DNA of 64,000 nucleotides from the NCBI RefSeq assembly GCF_005047355.1, contig NZ_SUMC01000018.1:90678-154677 (forward strand), written 5' to 3'. Source of the DNA: Actinacidiphila oryziradicis (GTDB lineage: Bacteria > Actinomycetota > Actinomycetes > Streptomycetales > Streptomycetaceae). Positions 51,710-59,842 of this stretch are shown here, one piece after another. Positions within the stretch are counted from its first letter, which is position 1. Every line of letters begins with the position of its first letter. Position numbers and translations under genes: made by a program. Under the pieces are notes generated by a model. The model was not told the DNA's origin, made no database searches, and was given only the letters and a program-made list of their open reading frames with translations.

Positions 51710-51988
51710 TCAGCAGCCGCCGGCGACCGCCGGGATGATCGAGACGCTGGCGCCGTCCCCGATCGCCGTCTGCAGGCCCTCGGAGAAGCGCACGTCATCG
51801 TCGTTGACGTAGATATTCACAAAGCGGCGCAGCTTGCCCGTGTCGTCCAGGACACGGGCGGAGATACCCGGGTGATTCGTCTCCAGGGATTCGATGACCT
51901 CGGCGAGAGTCGTGCCCTCGGCGGGAACTTCGGCCTGTCCGCCGGTGTAGGGGCGAAGGATTGTGGGGATACGGACGGAAGCACTCAT
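51710..51988 (-). CDS. cysO: CysO-like MoaD/ThiS sulfur-carrier protein ending GGC
   Basis: A 92-residue ubiquitin-fold protein: VRIPTILRPYTGGQAEVPAEGTTLAEVIESLE...FVNIYVNDDDVRF...IIPAVAGGC. It closely resembles mycobacterial CysO, whose C-terminal Gly-Gly is thiocarboxylated to carry sulfur for cysteine synthesis. Here an extra Cys follows the Gly-Gly, so the tail must be trimmed or used differently. It lies 51 bp downstream of thrC in the same operon; the cysM and mec+ partners are not visible here. Confidence 0.92.
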   Translation of the reverse strand: MSASVRIPTILRPYTGGQAEVPAEGTTLAEVIESLETNHPGISARVLDDTGKLRRFVNIYVNDDDVRFSEGLQTAIGDGASVSIIPAVAGGC

Positions 51989-52039
51989 GCGGTTTGCACC
52001 TTCGGTGGGAGCGAATGCGGATCGGCAGCAGGCAGCAAC

Positions 52040-53335
52040 TCAGGAGCCGGCCAGGCCGGCAGCGCGGAACGCGTCGAGGGTCGGGCGGATCGTCGCGGTC
52101 GGTCCCGTGGTCGGCGCCACCGCGTCCAGCGTCTTGAGGCCGTCGCCGGTGTTGAGGACGACGGTCTCGGCGGCCGGGTCGAGCTGACCGCTCTCGATCA
52201 GCTTGCGCAGCACACCCACGGTCACGCCCCCCGCCGTCTCCGCGAAGATGCCCTCCGTGCGGGCCAGCAGCTTGATCGCGTCCACGATCTGCTCGTCGTT
52301 GACGTCCTCCACCGCGCCGCCCGTGCGCCGGGCGATATCGAGAACGTAGGGCCCGTCCGCCGGGTTGCCGATGGCGAGCGACTTGGCGATCGTGTCCGGC
52401 TTCACCGGGCGTACGACATCATGGCCGGCCTTGAAAGCGGCCGAGACCGGCGAGCAGCCTTCGGCCTGGGCACCGTAGATCTTGTACGGCTTGTCCTCGA
52501 CGAGCCCGAGCTTGATCAGCTCCTGCAGCCCCTTGTCGATCTTCGTCAGCTGGGAGCCCGAGGCGATCGGGATCACCAGGTTGTCCGGCAGCCGCCAGCC
52601 GAGCTGCTCGCAGATCTCGTACGCGAGGGTCTTCGATCCCTCGCCGTAGTACGGGCGCAGATTGACGTTGACAAAGCCCCAGCCCTCGCCGATCGGGTCG
52701 CCGATCAGCTCGCTGCAGAAGCGGTTGACGTCGTCGTAGTTGCCCTCGATGCCGACCAGTTCGCCGCCGTACACCGCGGCCATGACGACCTTGCCCGCCT
52801 CCAGGTCGTGCGGGATGAACACGCAGCTGCGGAAGCCGGCCCGGGCGGCGGCGGCGCCGACCGCGCCCGCGAGGTTGCCGGTGGAGGAGCAGGAGAGGGT
52901 GGTGAGACCGAAGGTGCGGGCGGCCTCCAGGGCGATCGCCACGACCCGGTCCTTGAAGGAGTGGGTCGGGTTCCCGGAGTCGTCCTTGATGTGCAGGCCG
53001 CCGGTGATGCCGAGCTCGCGGGCGAGGTTGTCGGCCTTCACCAGCTTGGTGAAGCCGGGGTTCAGATTGGGCTTGGTCGTCACGTCAGCCGGGACGGGCA
53101 GCAGCGGGGCGTACCGCCAGATGTTGTCGGGGCCGGCCGCGATCTGCTTCTTCAGGCCCTCCGGGTCGCCGCTCGGCAGGTCGTAAGCCACTTCGAGCGG
53201 CCCGAAACAGGCCTCGCAGGCGAAGACCGGGCTGAGCGGGAAGCGCTCGCCGCACTCGCGGCAGGAGAGCGCGACAGCGGGCCCGAAGGGAGCGGGGGAG
53301 TTTGTCTCGGCGGCGACGATCGTCTGCACAGCCAT
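52040..53335 (-). CDS. thrC: Threonine synthase
   Basis: A 431-residue PLP enzyme converting O-phosphohomoserine to threonine. Cys25, Cys28, Cys40 and Cys43 (CRECGERF...FACEACFG) form a zinc-ribbon-like head; DDSGNPTHSFKDR contains the PLP lysine (Lys128); SSTGNLAGAVGAAAARAG is the phosphate-binding loop. ATG at 53335 has AAAGGG about 9 nt upstream. Confidence 0.95.
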   Translation of the reverse strand: MAVQTIVAAETNSPAPFGPAVALSCRECGERFPLSPVFACEACFGPLEVAYDLPSGDPEGLKKQIAAGPDNIWRYAPLLPVPADVTTKPNLNPGFTKLVKADNLARELGITGGLHIKDDSGNPTHSFKDRVVAIALEAARTFGLTTLSCSSTGNLAGAVGAAAARAGFRSCVFIPHDLEAGKVVMAAVYGGELVGIEGNYDDVNRFCSELIGDPIGEGWGFVNVNLRPYYGEGSKTLAYEICEQLGWRLPDNLVIPIASGSQLTKIDKGLQELIKLGLVEDKPYKIYGAQAEGCSPVSAAFKAGHDVVRPVKPDTIAKSLAIGNPADGPYVLDIARRTGGAVEDVNDEQIVDAIKLLARTEGIFAETAGGVTVGVLRKLIESGQLDPAAETVVLNTGDGLKTLDAVAPTTGPTATIRPTLDAFRAAGLAGS

Positions 53336-53689
53336 GTGTGGAGGCCCTTTCTCCTCATCTTCCTCGCGACGCACTTCGCCGCAAGACGGAATTGGCACCT
53401 TCCCCACCTGGACCTCGCGGTCGGCGGGAGGGTTGCCGGGGCTTCAACGGGCCGTTCCCTCTGCCCCTCTGGATGAGCGGTATGGCGGCGGCATGGGGCC
53501 GCAGCGTTTGTCGTACGGAAGCTGTAACACGCCCGTACGGAGACAGATCACCATGGACATACGATGGTCATGCCTCGTGTTCAAGACTGTAACCGACGAC
53601 CCCGAACCTGGTCATAGGCCGTCCGTCCATCGAGACGGATGCCGCTGCCGGAGGGGGGACAACTCCGACAGAGAAACGGAGCCAGATAC
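53336..53689. other. Divergent thrC-gpgS promoter region
   Basis: A 354-bp region with CCAT-N9-ATGG (around 53554) and CCGTC-CATCGA-GACGG (53626-53641). Several short frames cross it, but none has both a ribosome-binding site and coding-like composition, so I call no gene. The gpgS Shine-Dalgarno ACGGAG lies 8 nt before its GTG. Confidence 0.4.
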
Positions 53690-54658
53690 GTGCTTGACGA
53701 GGTAGAGAGCTGGCTGCAACGGCGTTCATGGGCCGCCGATCGCAGGCCGCTTCCACAGCTGCTCAACGCTAAGCGCTCGGCCGGGCCGCGCGGCACCGTC
53801 AGTGTCGTCCTGCCGGCGCTCAACGAGGAGTCCACCGTCGGGGCGATCGTCGAGACGATCCGCCGCGACCTGATGAGCGATGACATGCCGCTCGTGGACG
53901 AGCTGGTCGTCCTCGACAGCGGCTCCACCGACCGTACGGCGGCCGTCGCCACCGACGCGGGCGCCACCGTCGTCCACCGCGACGCCATCCTCCCCCAGCT
54001 GCCGGCCCTGCCCGGCAAGGGCGAGGTCCTCTGGCGTTCACTCCTCGTCACCAGCGGCGAGATCGTCTGCTTCATCGACGCCGACCTGCGGGACTTCCAG
54101 TCGCAGTTCGTCTCCGGGATCGTCGGTCCGCTCCTCACCGACCCGGACCTGTGCCTCGTCAAGGCTATGTACGACCGCCCGCTCGAAACCGGCGACACCA
54201 TCGTCCCGGCCGGCGGCGGCCGGGTCACCGAGCTCGTCGCCCGGCCCCTGCTCAATCTGCACTGGCCGCAGCTGGCCGGCTTCGTCCAGCCGCTCGGCGG
54301 CGAGTACGCGGCGCGGCGCTCCCTGCTCGAACAGCTGCCGTTCCCTGTCGGGTACGGAGTCGAGATCGGGCTGCTCGTCGACGCCCTCAACACGGTCGGG
54401 CTCGACGCCCTCGCCCAGGTCGACGTCGGTGTACGGCACCATCGCCACCAGGACAGCCAGGCTCTCGGCCGGATGGCCGCCACCATCTACCGCACCGCCC
54501 AGGCCCGCCTCGCCCGTGGGCACCTCATACGGCCGATCCTCACCCAATTCGCCCGCACCGCCGACGGCGGCTTCGCCCCTCGCGTCCACGACGTCGCCGC
54601 CGAGGAACGGCCGCCCATGCTCACAGTGCCCGAGTACGCCCTACGCCGCGCGGCGTAG
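53690..54658 (+). CDS. gpgS: Glucosyl-3-phosphoglycerate synthase
   Basis: A 322-residue GT-A fold glycosyltransferase (GT81) making glucosyl-3-phosphoglycerate from NDP-glucose and 3-phosphoglycerate, a precursor of glucosylglycerate and methylglucose polysaccharide. SVVLPALNEESTVGAIV, VVLDSGSTDRT and CFIDADLRDF (DxD-like metal site) are clear, as is LNLHWPQLAGFVQPLGGEYAARR. GTG at 53690 starts VLDEVESWLQRRSW. Confidence 0.92.
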   Translation: MLDEVESWLQRRSWAADRRPLPQLLNAKRSAGPRGTVSVVLPALNEESTVGAIVETIRRDLMSDDMPLVDELVVLDSGSTDRTAAVATDAGATVVHRDAILPQLPALPGKGEVLWRSLLVTSGEIVCFIDADLRDFQSQFVSGIVGPLLTDPDLCLVKAMYDRPLETGDTIVPAGGGRVTELVARPLLNLHWPQLAGFVQPLGGEYAARRSLLEQLPFPVGYGVEIGLLVDALNTVGLDALAQVDVGVRHHRHQDSQALGRMAATIYRTAQARLARGHLIRPILTQFARTADGGFAPRVHDVAAEERPPMLTVPEYALRRAA

Positions 54659-54660
54659 GC

Positions 54661-54750
54661 GGGGCGGAGCCCGCCGCCCACCCAGGCCGTCCGGCGTTTG
54701 ATGACCGGGGCCTGGGGCGGAGCCCCAGTTTCGGGAAGGGGCGGGGAGGG
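54661..54750. repeat. Intergenic repeat cluster with the dispersed 18-bp motif
   Basis: GGCGGAGCCCGCC, CCAGGCCGTCCGGCGTTTGATGACC, GGGGCCTGG and GGCGGAGCCCC form overlapping inverted repeats. CCGTCCGGCGTTTGA is the reverse complement of the 18-bp element seen near 29328, 45573 and 63869. Probably a terminator for gpgS. Confidence 0.6.
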
Positions 54751-54837
54751 GAAAGCGCCGCAGGCCACCCCGCCCCCCCCCACCCAGGTGGACCCCACAA
54801 ACGTTTGCGGCGCGGAGCCGTTGGCTAGGCTGGCGAC

Positions 54838-56298
54838 ATGGTCGCCAATGACACTGCACGAGTGCTGGTCGCTTCAAACCGGGGACCTGTGTCCTACACC
54901 GTCCACCCAGACGGGTCGCTGACAGCAAAACGCGGCGGCGGCGGCCTCGTCTCCGGCCTGAGCGCAATCGGCCCCGACGCCGACGCCATATGGGTGTGCG
55001 CGGCGATGAGCGAGGGCGACGCAGGAGCCGTGCGCCGATCCGCAGCCGACGGTCGCGGACGGCTGGACCCGGCAGACAGCGGGGGCCAGCGGGTCCGGAT
55101 GCTCGACATCGACCCCGAGGTCTTCGAGGCGGCGTACAACGGCATCGCGAACTCGACACTGTGGTTCGTCCACCATCTGCTGTTCCAGACCCCGTTCGAA
55201 CCTGTGTTCGACGAGGCGTTCCGGAAGCAGTGGGAGGCGTACGAGGCGTACAACGCGGCCTTCGCCGACGCCCTCGCGGAGGAGGCGGCACAGGGCGCCG
55301 CCGTCCTCGTGCAGGACTACCACCTGTCACTGGTCCCCGCGATGCTCCGGGCACGCCGCCCGGATCTGCGAATCGGACACTTCACTCACACCCCGTGGGC
55401 CCCGCCGGACTACTACCGGCTGCTGCCGGACGACATCGCGGCCGGCGTCCTGACCGGCATCCTCGGCTCGGACCGGGCCGCGTTCCTGACCCAGCGCTGG
55501 GCGGACGCGTTCACCGACTGCTGCGCGAAGGTACTGGGCGCGGCCGTCCTGCGTGACGAGGGCGCGCTGACGGTGACGCACGCCGGGCACACGACCCGGA
55601 TCGGCGTACACGGCCTGGGCGCGGACGCCGATTTCCTGCGGGAGCGCTCACACCGGGCAGACGTGGACGAACGGCTCAGCACGCTCCGGGGGCAGGTCGG
55701 CGAGGGCCGGAAGGTGATCGTGCGGGTGGACCGCACTGAGCTGTCGAAGAACATCGTGCGCGGACTCCTCGCGTACCGGCAGCTGCTCACGGACCACCCG
55801 GAGTGGCGGGAACGGGTGGTGCATGTCGCGTTCGCGTACCCCTCGCGCGGCGATCTTGCGGTCTACCGCGAGTACACGGCCGAGGTGCAGCGGGTCGCCG
55901 ACAAGGTCAACGAGGAGTTCCGGACGCCCGGCTGGGACCCGGTCCTGCTGCACCTCAAGGACGACTTCGCGCGCTCGCTGGCGGCGTACCGGCTCGCCGA
56001 TGTCGCGCTGGTCAACCCCATCCGGGACGGCATGAACCTGGTCGCGAAGGAGATCCCGGTCGTGACGGACAACGGCGTCTCCCTCGTCCTGTCGCGCGAG
56101 GCGGGCGCGTACGAGGAAATGGGCGAGGACTCCTTCGTCGTCAACCCGTACGACATCCGGGCCACGGCGAAGGCCCTGCACGAAGCCCTACTGCTGTCGG
56201 ACGGCGAGCGCGCCGAGCGCACCAAGCGCCTCGCCGCTGCCGCGACAGCGCTGCCGCCACAGCAGTGGTTCCTGGACCAGCTGGCAGCGCTGGGCTGA
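54838..56298 (+). CDS. otsA: Trehalose-6-phosphate synthase
   Basis: A 486-residue GT20 enzyme joining UDP- or GDP-glucose with glucose-6-phosphate. VLVASNRGPVSY, RGGGGLVSGL, IGHFTHTPWAPPDYY, DRTELSKNIVRGLLAY and NPIRDGMNLVAKE are the family active-site motifs. TAGGCT ends 6 nt before the ATG with no Shine-Dalgarno sequence, so a leaderless mRNA is likely. otsB lies 1.4 kb on, on the other strand. Confidence 0.95.
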   Translation: MVANDTARVLVASNRGPVSYTVHPDGSLTAKRGGGGLVSGLSAIGPDADAIWVCAAMSEGDAGAVRRSAADGRGRLDPADSGGQRVRMLDIDPEVFEAAYNGIANSTLWFVHHLLFQTPFEPVFDEAFRKQWEAYEAYNAAFADALAEEAAQGAAVLVQDYHLSLVPAMLRARRPDLRIGHFTHTPWAPPDYYRLLPDDIAAGVLTGILGSDRAAFLTQRWADAFTDCCAKVLGAAVLRDEGALTVTHAGHTTRIGVHGLGADADFLRERSHRADVDERLSTLRGQVGEGRKVIVRVDRTELSKNIVRGLLAYRQLLTDHPEWRERVVHVAFAYPSRGDLAVYREYTAEVQRVADKVNEEFRTPGWDPVLLHLKDDFARSLAAYRLADVALVNPIRDGMNLVAKEIPVVTDNGVSLVLSREAGAYEEMGEDSFVVNPYDIRATAKALHEALLLSDGERAERTKRLAAAATALPPQQWFLDQLAALG

Positions 56299-56646
56299 TC
56301 AAGACCCCGACCGGGGGGCGAGGTTGAGCCGTGGGCAGCGGGGACCCCCCGCACCGCTCAGCGTCCTGCCGCCGGCTGATGGCAGCCGCAGGCGTGCGGC
56401 GGGCGTCGTGGCGGCCACGTACGCCTCCACCTGGGGCAGGGCCGCGCCGCGCGGCAGGGGGCCCACCAGGCGGCGGTGGCCGGAACCGGCAGGGACCTCG
56501 GCACGGCCGTCCGCCCCGACCGTCACTGCCGCCATCAGCCAGTGCCCGACCACCACAGTGCCCAGCGAGGCCACCCGCAACAAGTCGATGTACCGGTCCC
56601 GCCCGGTCGGCGTAGCGGCGGCGAGCGCCCGCGTGGTCATGTCCAT
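56299..56646 (-). pseudogene. Truncated acyltransferase-3 fragment
   Basis: Minus-strand GRDRYIDLLRVASLGTVVVGHWLMAAVT with following DGR is the N-terminus of an acyltransferase family 3 membrane protein. The usual following helices (several hundred residues) are missing; the frame continues into an unrelated stretch and ends at the otsA stop. A decayed remnant. Confidence 0.6.
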
Positions 56647-56688
56647 ACCGGAACGATCGCGCCACAGGTCGCCTCTGCGCTTCGGGCC

Positions 56689-56731
56689 GCCTACTCAACT
56701 TCCGTGATCGACAGGTGAGTAGGCGTACTCA
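56689..56731. promoter_or_regulatory. Three TGAGTA half-sites upstream of the second aldo/keto reductase
   Basis: GCCTACTCA (56689-56697) is inverted as TGAGTAGGC (56716-56724), and TGAGTA-GGCG-TACTCA (56716-56731) forms a second, tighter inverted repeat. A cooperative regulator could bind these; none is encoded nearby. Confidence 0.4.
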
Positions 56732-56764
56732 TAAGACCAGGACGCCCGGGGGTGGCAGACTTCG

Positions 56765-57676
56765 ATGATGACCTCAGAGCCGATCACTGCGGCGGCCGCT
56801 GGCACCTGGAAGCTCGGCGACTTGACCGTCAACCGGATGGGATTGGGCGCGATGCGCCTGACCGGCAGCGCCGCCTTCGGCCTCGGCACGCCGAGCAATC
56901 GCGAAAGGTCGATCAGTGTGCTTCGGCGCGCGCTCGATCTCGGCGTCAACCACATCGACACCGCCGCGTTCTACTTCTCGCCGCTGCGTTCCGCCAACGA
57001 GCTGATCAACCGGGCGCTGGCCCCGTACCCGGATGACCTGGTCATCACCACCAAGGTCGGGCCGGGCCGGGATCCGTCGGGTGAGTGGTTGTGGGCCACG
57101 CCGGAGCAGTTGCGCGGCCAGGTCGAGGAGAACCTGCGCCAGCTCGGCCGTGACCACCTGGATGTTGTGAATCTACGTGTCCCCCCGGGTGGGAAAACCG
57201 GCTCGATCGCCGAGCATTTCGGGGCGCTGGCCGAACTGCGCGAGGCCGGGCTTATCCGCCACTTGGGCATCTCCAACGTCACGCCCGAGCACCTCAGCGA
57301 GGCCCAGGCCATCGCGCCGGTGGTCTGCGTGCAGAACCAGTACGGCATCGGCGCGCCGGCCGAGAACCACGAGTTTCTGCGGGTCTGCGGCGAGCAGGGC
57401 GTGGCGTTCGTACCGTTCTTCGCGATCGCCGGTGCCGGGCGCGAGGTGGGCGCGAGCGATACCGACAGCGCCGGGATACTGGCCGTCGCACGCGCGCACG
57501 GGGCTACGGTCGCGCAGGTCCGGCTGGCGTGGACGCTGCAGCAGGGGCCGCATGTGCTGGCCATCCCGGGTACCGGCAATCCGGATCACTTGGTCGCCAA
57601 CGTGGCCGCCGGCGCGCTGCGGCTCTCGGATGACGAACTGGGCCGCCTCGGCTCCCTCGACCGGGGCGGAGAGTGA
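56765..57676 (+). CDS. Aldo/keto reductase
   Basis: A 303-residue NAD(P)H-dependent TIM-barrel oxidoreductase. MGLGAMRLTG, HIDTAAFYFSPLRSANELI (catalytic Asp and Tyr), LVITTKVGPG (Lys) and the NPDHLVANVAAG cofactor loop are visible. The usual catalytic His is replaced: the equivalent region reads LDVVNLRVPPG, so Asn or Arg takes its place, as in the more divergent members of the family. GGGGGTGG about 9 nt before ATG 56765. Confidence 0.9.
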   Translation: MMTSEPITAAAAGTWKLGDLTVNRMGLGAMRLTGSAAFGLGTPSNRERSISVLRRALDLGVNHIDTAAFYFSPLRSANELINRALAPYPDDLVITTKVGPGRDPSGEWLWATPEQLRGQVEENLRQLGRDHLDVVNLRVPPGGKTGSIAEHFGALAELREAGLIRHLGISNVTPEHLSEAQAIAPVVCVQNQYGIGAPAENHEFLRVCGEQGVAFVPFFAIAGAGREVGASDTDSAGILAVARAHGATVAQVRLAWTLQQGPHVLAIPGTGNPDHLVANVAAGALRLSDDELGRLGSLDRGGE

Positions 57677-57686
57677 GCGACCGCCG

Positions 57687-58526
57687 TCAGGAAAGGGCGT
57701 CGGCCAGGGCGTTGAGCAGGTCGACGACGCCCTCGGGGCCGTCGACGACGAGGTCGGCGCGGGCGGCGAGCTCGGTGACTTCGGTGGAGCCGCTGCAGAC
57801 GAGGAGGCCGGGGAGGCCGTCGGCGCGGCGCTTTTCGATGACGGCGAAGGCAGGGAGGTCGCCGAGGTCGTCGCCGGCGTAGAGGACGGGACCGGCTGAG
57901 GTCTCGTGGAGATATTCGGCGAGGGCGACGCCCTTGTCCATGCCGGGCGGGCGGAGTTCGAGGACGAACCTGCCCGGCTCGACGATCAGGTCGTGGCGGT
58001 CGGCGAGTTCGGTGAGCGGCCCGGACAGGGCCTTGTACGCGGCCTGCGGGTCCTCGGCGCGGCGGGTGTGGATGGCGATGGCGCGGCCCTTGTCCTCGAC
58101 CCAAGCGCCGCGCCAGGCGCCGATCCGCTCCAGGAAGCCCGGCAGTTCGGCCCGTACGGCGATGACGCCGGGGTGCACGGCGGGGGCCTGCACGGTCGCG
58201 CTTCGGGCGTCCCAGCGCTCGGCGCCGTACATCCCCAGGACCACGAGGTGCTCCAGCCCCGGCACACCGGCGAAGCCGCCGTAGCGGACCGCGACGGCCG
58301 CCGGGCGGCCGGTGACGATCACGACCGAGGCGATGCGTGGCGCGAGCCGGGCGAGGGCGGGCACCGCGCCGGGGTGGGCGCGGGCGCTGTCGGGGTCGGG
58401 GACGATCGGTGCGAGGGTGCCGTCGAAGTCGAGGGCGACGACGGAGTGCGCGGGGTCGGAAAGCAGGGCGGCGAGGCCGTCCCTGCCCTCGGGGGTGACG
58501 GGGGTCGGAAGCGGTTTGCTGCCCAT
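57687..58526 (-). CDS. otsB: Trehalose-6-phosphate phosphatase
   Basis: A 279-residue HAD-superfamily phosphatase: VVALDFDGTLAPIV (nucleophile DxDGT), VVIVTGRPAA, MDKGVALAEYL and YAGDDLGDLPAF. It dephosphorylates trehalose-6-phosphate from OtsA to trehalose. It is convergent with the reductase, 10 bp apart, and is not co-transcribed with otsA. Confidence 0.94.
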   Translation of the reverse strand: MGSKPLPTPVTPEGRDGLAALLSDPAHSVVALDFDGTLAPIVPDPDSARAHPGAVPALARLAPRIASVVIVTGRPAAVAVRYGGFAGVPGLEHLVVLGMYGAERWDARSATVQAPAVHPGVIAVRAELPGFLERIGAWRGAWVEDKGRAIAIHTRRAEDPQAAYKALSGPLTELADRHDLIVEPGRFVLELRPPGMDKGVALAEYLHETSAGPVLYAGDDLGDLPAFAVIEKRRADGLPGLLVCSGSTEVTELAARADLVVDGPEGVVDLLNALADALS

Positions 58527-58608
58527 GGCTCCGACCCTACCGGTGCGGGGCGGGGCCCGTGCCCGTCTGCGGGCCGGTGGCCGGTTGTGCCCACCCTCCA
58601 GGGGGCTG

Positions 58609-58842
58609 TTAGCGGTGCTCCCGCCTTGCGTCGCGGATGGCGCGCAGGCGGTTGACCGTGATGGGGTCGTGGGCGAGGGCGCTGGGGTCGTCGAGGAGGG
58701 CGTTCAGCAGCTGGTAGTAGCGCGCCGGGGAGATGCCGAGCCGTTCCCGTATGGCGCGTTCCTTCGCGCCGGGGCCGGCCCATTGGCGGCGGGCGATGTC
58801 GAGCACCGCCCGGTCGTGGTCGCTGAGCGTCGCCGGATCCAT
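58609..58842 (-). CDS. DUF3263 helix-turn-helix protein
   Basis: A 77-residue protein, MDPATLSDHDRAVLDIARRQWAGPGAKERAIRERLGISPARYYQLLNALLDDP, with a helix-turn-helix resembling sigma-factor region 4. DUF3263 is actinobacterial and of unknown role. TAGGCT lies 7 nt before the ATG with no ribosome-binding site, so it is probably leaderless. It diverges from nagK. Confidence 0.9.
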   Translation of the reverse strand: MDPATLSDHDRAVLDIARRQWAGPGAKERAIRERLGISPARYYQLLNALLDDPSALAHDPITVNRLRAIRDARREHR

Positions 58843-58866
58843 GAGCCGCAGCCTACCGAGGGCGCC

Positions 58867-58903
58867 GCCGGGGTTACCCCGCGACCGGCGGGGTAACCCC
58901 GGC
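58867..58903. promoter_or_regulatory. Nested palindrome between DUF3263 and nagK
   Basis: A perfect inverted repeat with 16-bp arms (58867-58882 and 58888-58903) around GACCG. Each arm also contains its own palindrome (GGGGTTACCCC and GGGGTAACCCC). It could be a bidirectional hairpin or two operator copies. It sits just upstream of the DasR-like site. Confidence 0.6.
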
Positions 58904-58906
58904 AAG

Positions 58907-58918
58907 TGGACTAGACCT
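58907..58918. promoter_or_regulatory. DasR operator (dre) upstream of nagK-nagA
   Basis: TGGACTAGACCT matches the dre consensus TGGTCTAGACCA at 10 of 12 positions. DasR is known to control nag genes in Streptomyces, with glucosamine-6-phosphate as the inducer, so this site fits well. Confidence 0.7.
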
Positions 58919-58948
58919 TTTCCCGTCCGCCGGGGGAGACTGTCCCAC

Positions 58949-59842
58949 GTGAGACATGTCATCGCCCTGGATGTGGGCGGCACCGGAATGAAGGCTGCCC
59001 TGGTCGGGGCGGACGGGACGCTGCTGTACAGGGCGCGGCGCGCGACCGGCCGGCAGGACGGGCCGGAGGCTGTGGTGGCCGGGATCCTGGGGTTCGCGGC
59101 TGATCTGGCGGAGCACGGGGCGAAGGAGCTCGGGGAGCCGGCGGCGGCCGCCGGGGTGGTGGTGCCGGGGGTCGTGGACGAGGCCGACGGGATCGCGGCG
59201 TACTCGGCGAATCTCGGCTGGCGCGATGTTCCGTTGCGGGCGCTGCTCTCCGAACGGCTGGACGGAGTGCCTGTGGCGCTGGGGCACGACGTACGGACCG
59301 GGGGCGTCGCGGAGGGGCGGTTGGGGGCCGGCCGGGGGGCGGAGCGGTTCCTGTTCGTGGCGCTGGGCACCGGGATCGCCGGGGCGGTGGGCACGGCCGG
59401 GCGGGTGGAGACCACAGAGATCGGCCACATCGTCGTACGGCGCAAGGGCCCGGAATGCGGGTGCGGGCAGCGTGGCTGCCTGGAGGCGCTGGCCTCGGCG
59501 GCGGCGGTGTCCCGGGCCTGGGGCGCGGACGCGACCGGCTGTGCGCGGGCCGTCGCGGACGGGGACCCCCGGGCGCTCGCCGTATGGGACGACGCGGTCG
59601 CCGCGCTCGCCGACGGGCTGCTCACCGGCCTCACCCTGCTGGACCCCGACACCCTGATCATCGGCGGCGGGCTCGCCGAAGCGGGGGAAACACTTTTCGG
59701 GCCACTGCGAACGGCGGTCCGGGAACGGATCAGGTTCCAGCGGCTCCCCATCATCGTGCCGGCGGTCCTCGGGGACACGGCCGGCTGCCTGGGCGCAGGG
59801 TTGCTCGCCTGGGATCTTCTCTCCGTGGAGGTGACCGCCTGA
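58949..59842 (+). CDS. nagK: N-acetylglucosamine kinase (ROK family)
   Basis: A 297-residue ROK sugar kinase: IALDVGGTGMKAAL (ATP phosphate loop), ALGTGIAGAVG, EIGHIVV and the zinc motif CGCGQRGCLEAL. Placed directly before nagA, it most likely phosphorylates GlcNAc to GlcNAc-6-phosphate, though ROK kinases are hard to tell apart by sequence. GTG at 58949 has GGGGGAG about 10 nt upstream. Its stop codon overlaps the nagA ATG (TGATG). Confidence 0.88.
   Translation: MRHVIALDVGGTGMKAALVGADGTLLYRARRATGRQDGPEAVVAGILGFAADLAEHGAKELGEPAAAAGVVVPGVVDEADGIAAYSANLGWRDVPLRALLSERLDGVPVALGHDVRTGGVAEGRLGAGRGAERFLFVALGTGIAGAVGTAGRVETTEIGHIVVRRKGPECGCGQRGCLEALASAAAVSRAWGADATGCARAVADGDPRALAVWDDAVAALADGLLTGLTLLDPDTLIIGGGLAEAGETLFGPLRTAVRERIRFQRLPIIVPAVLGDTAGCLGAGLLAWDLLSVEVTA

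Noticed and set aside
53567..53705. Short frames such as MPRVQDCNRRPRTWS and MDIRWSCLVFKTV upstream of gpgS
   Set aside because: No ribosome-binding site and the frames overlap each other and the promoter region; no sign of coding selection can be judged here.
54838..58526. otsA and otsB as one operon
   Set aside because: They lie on opposite strands with a reductase and a gene fragment between them, so they have separate promoters.
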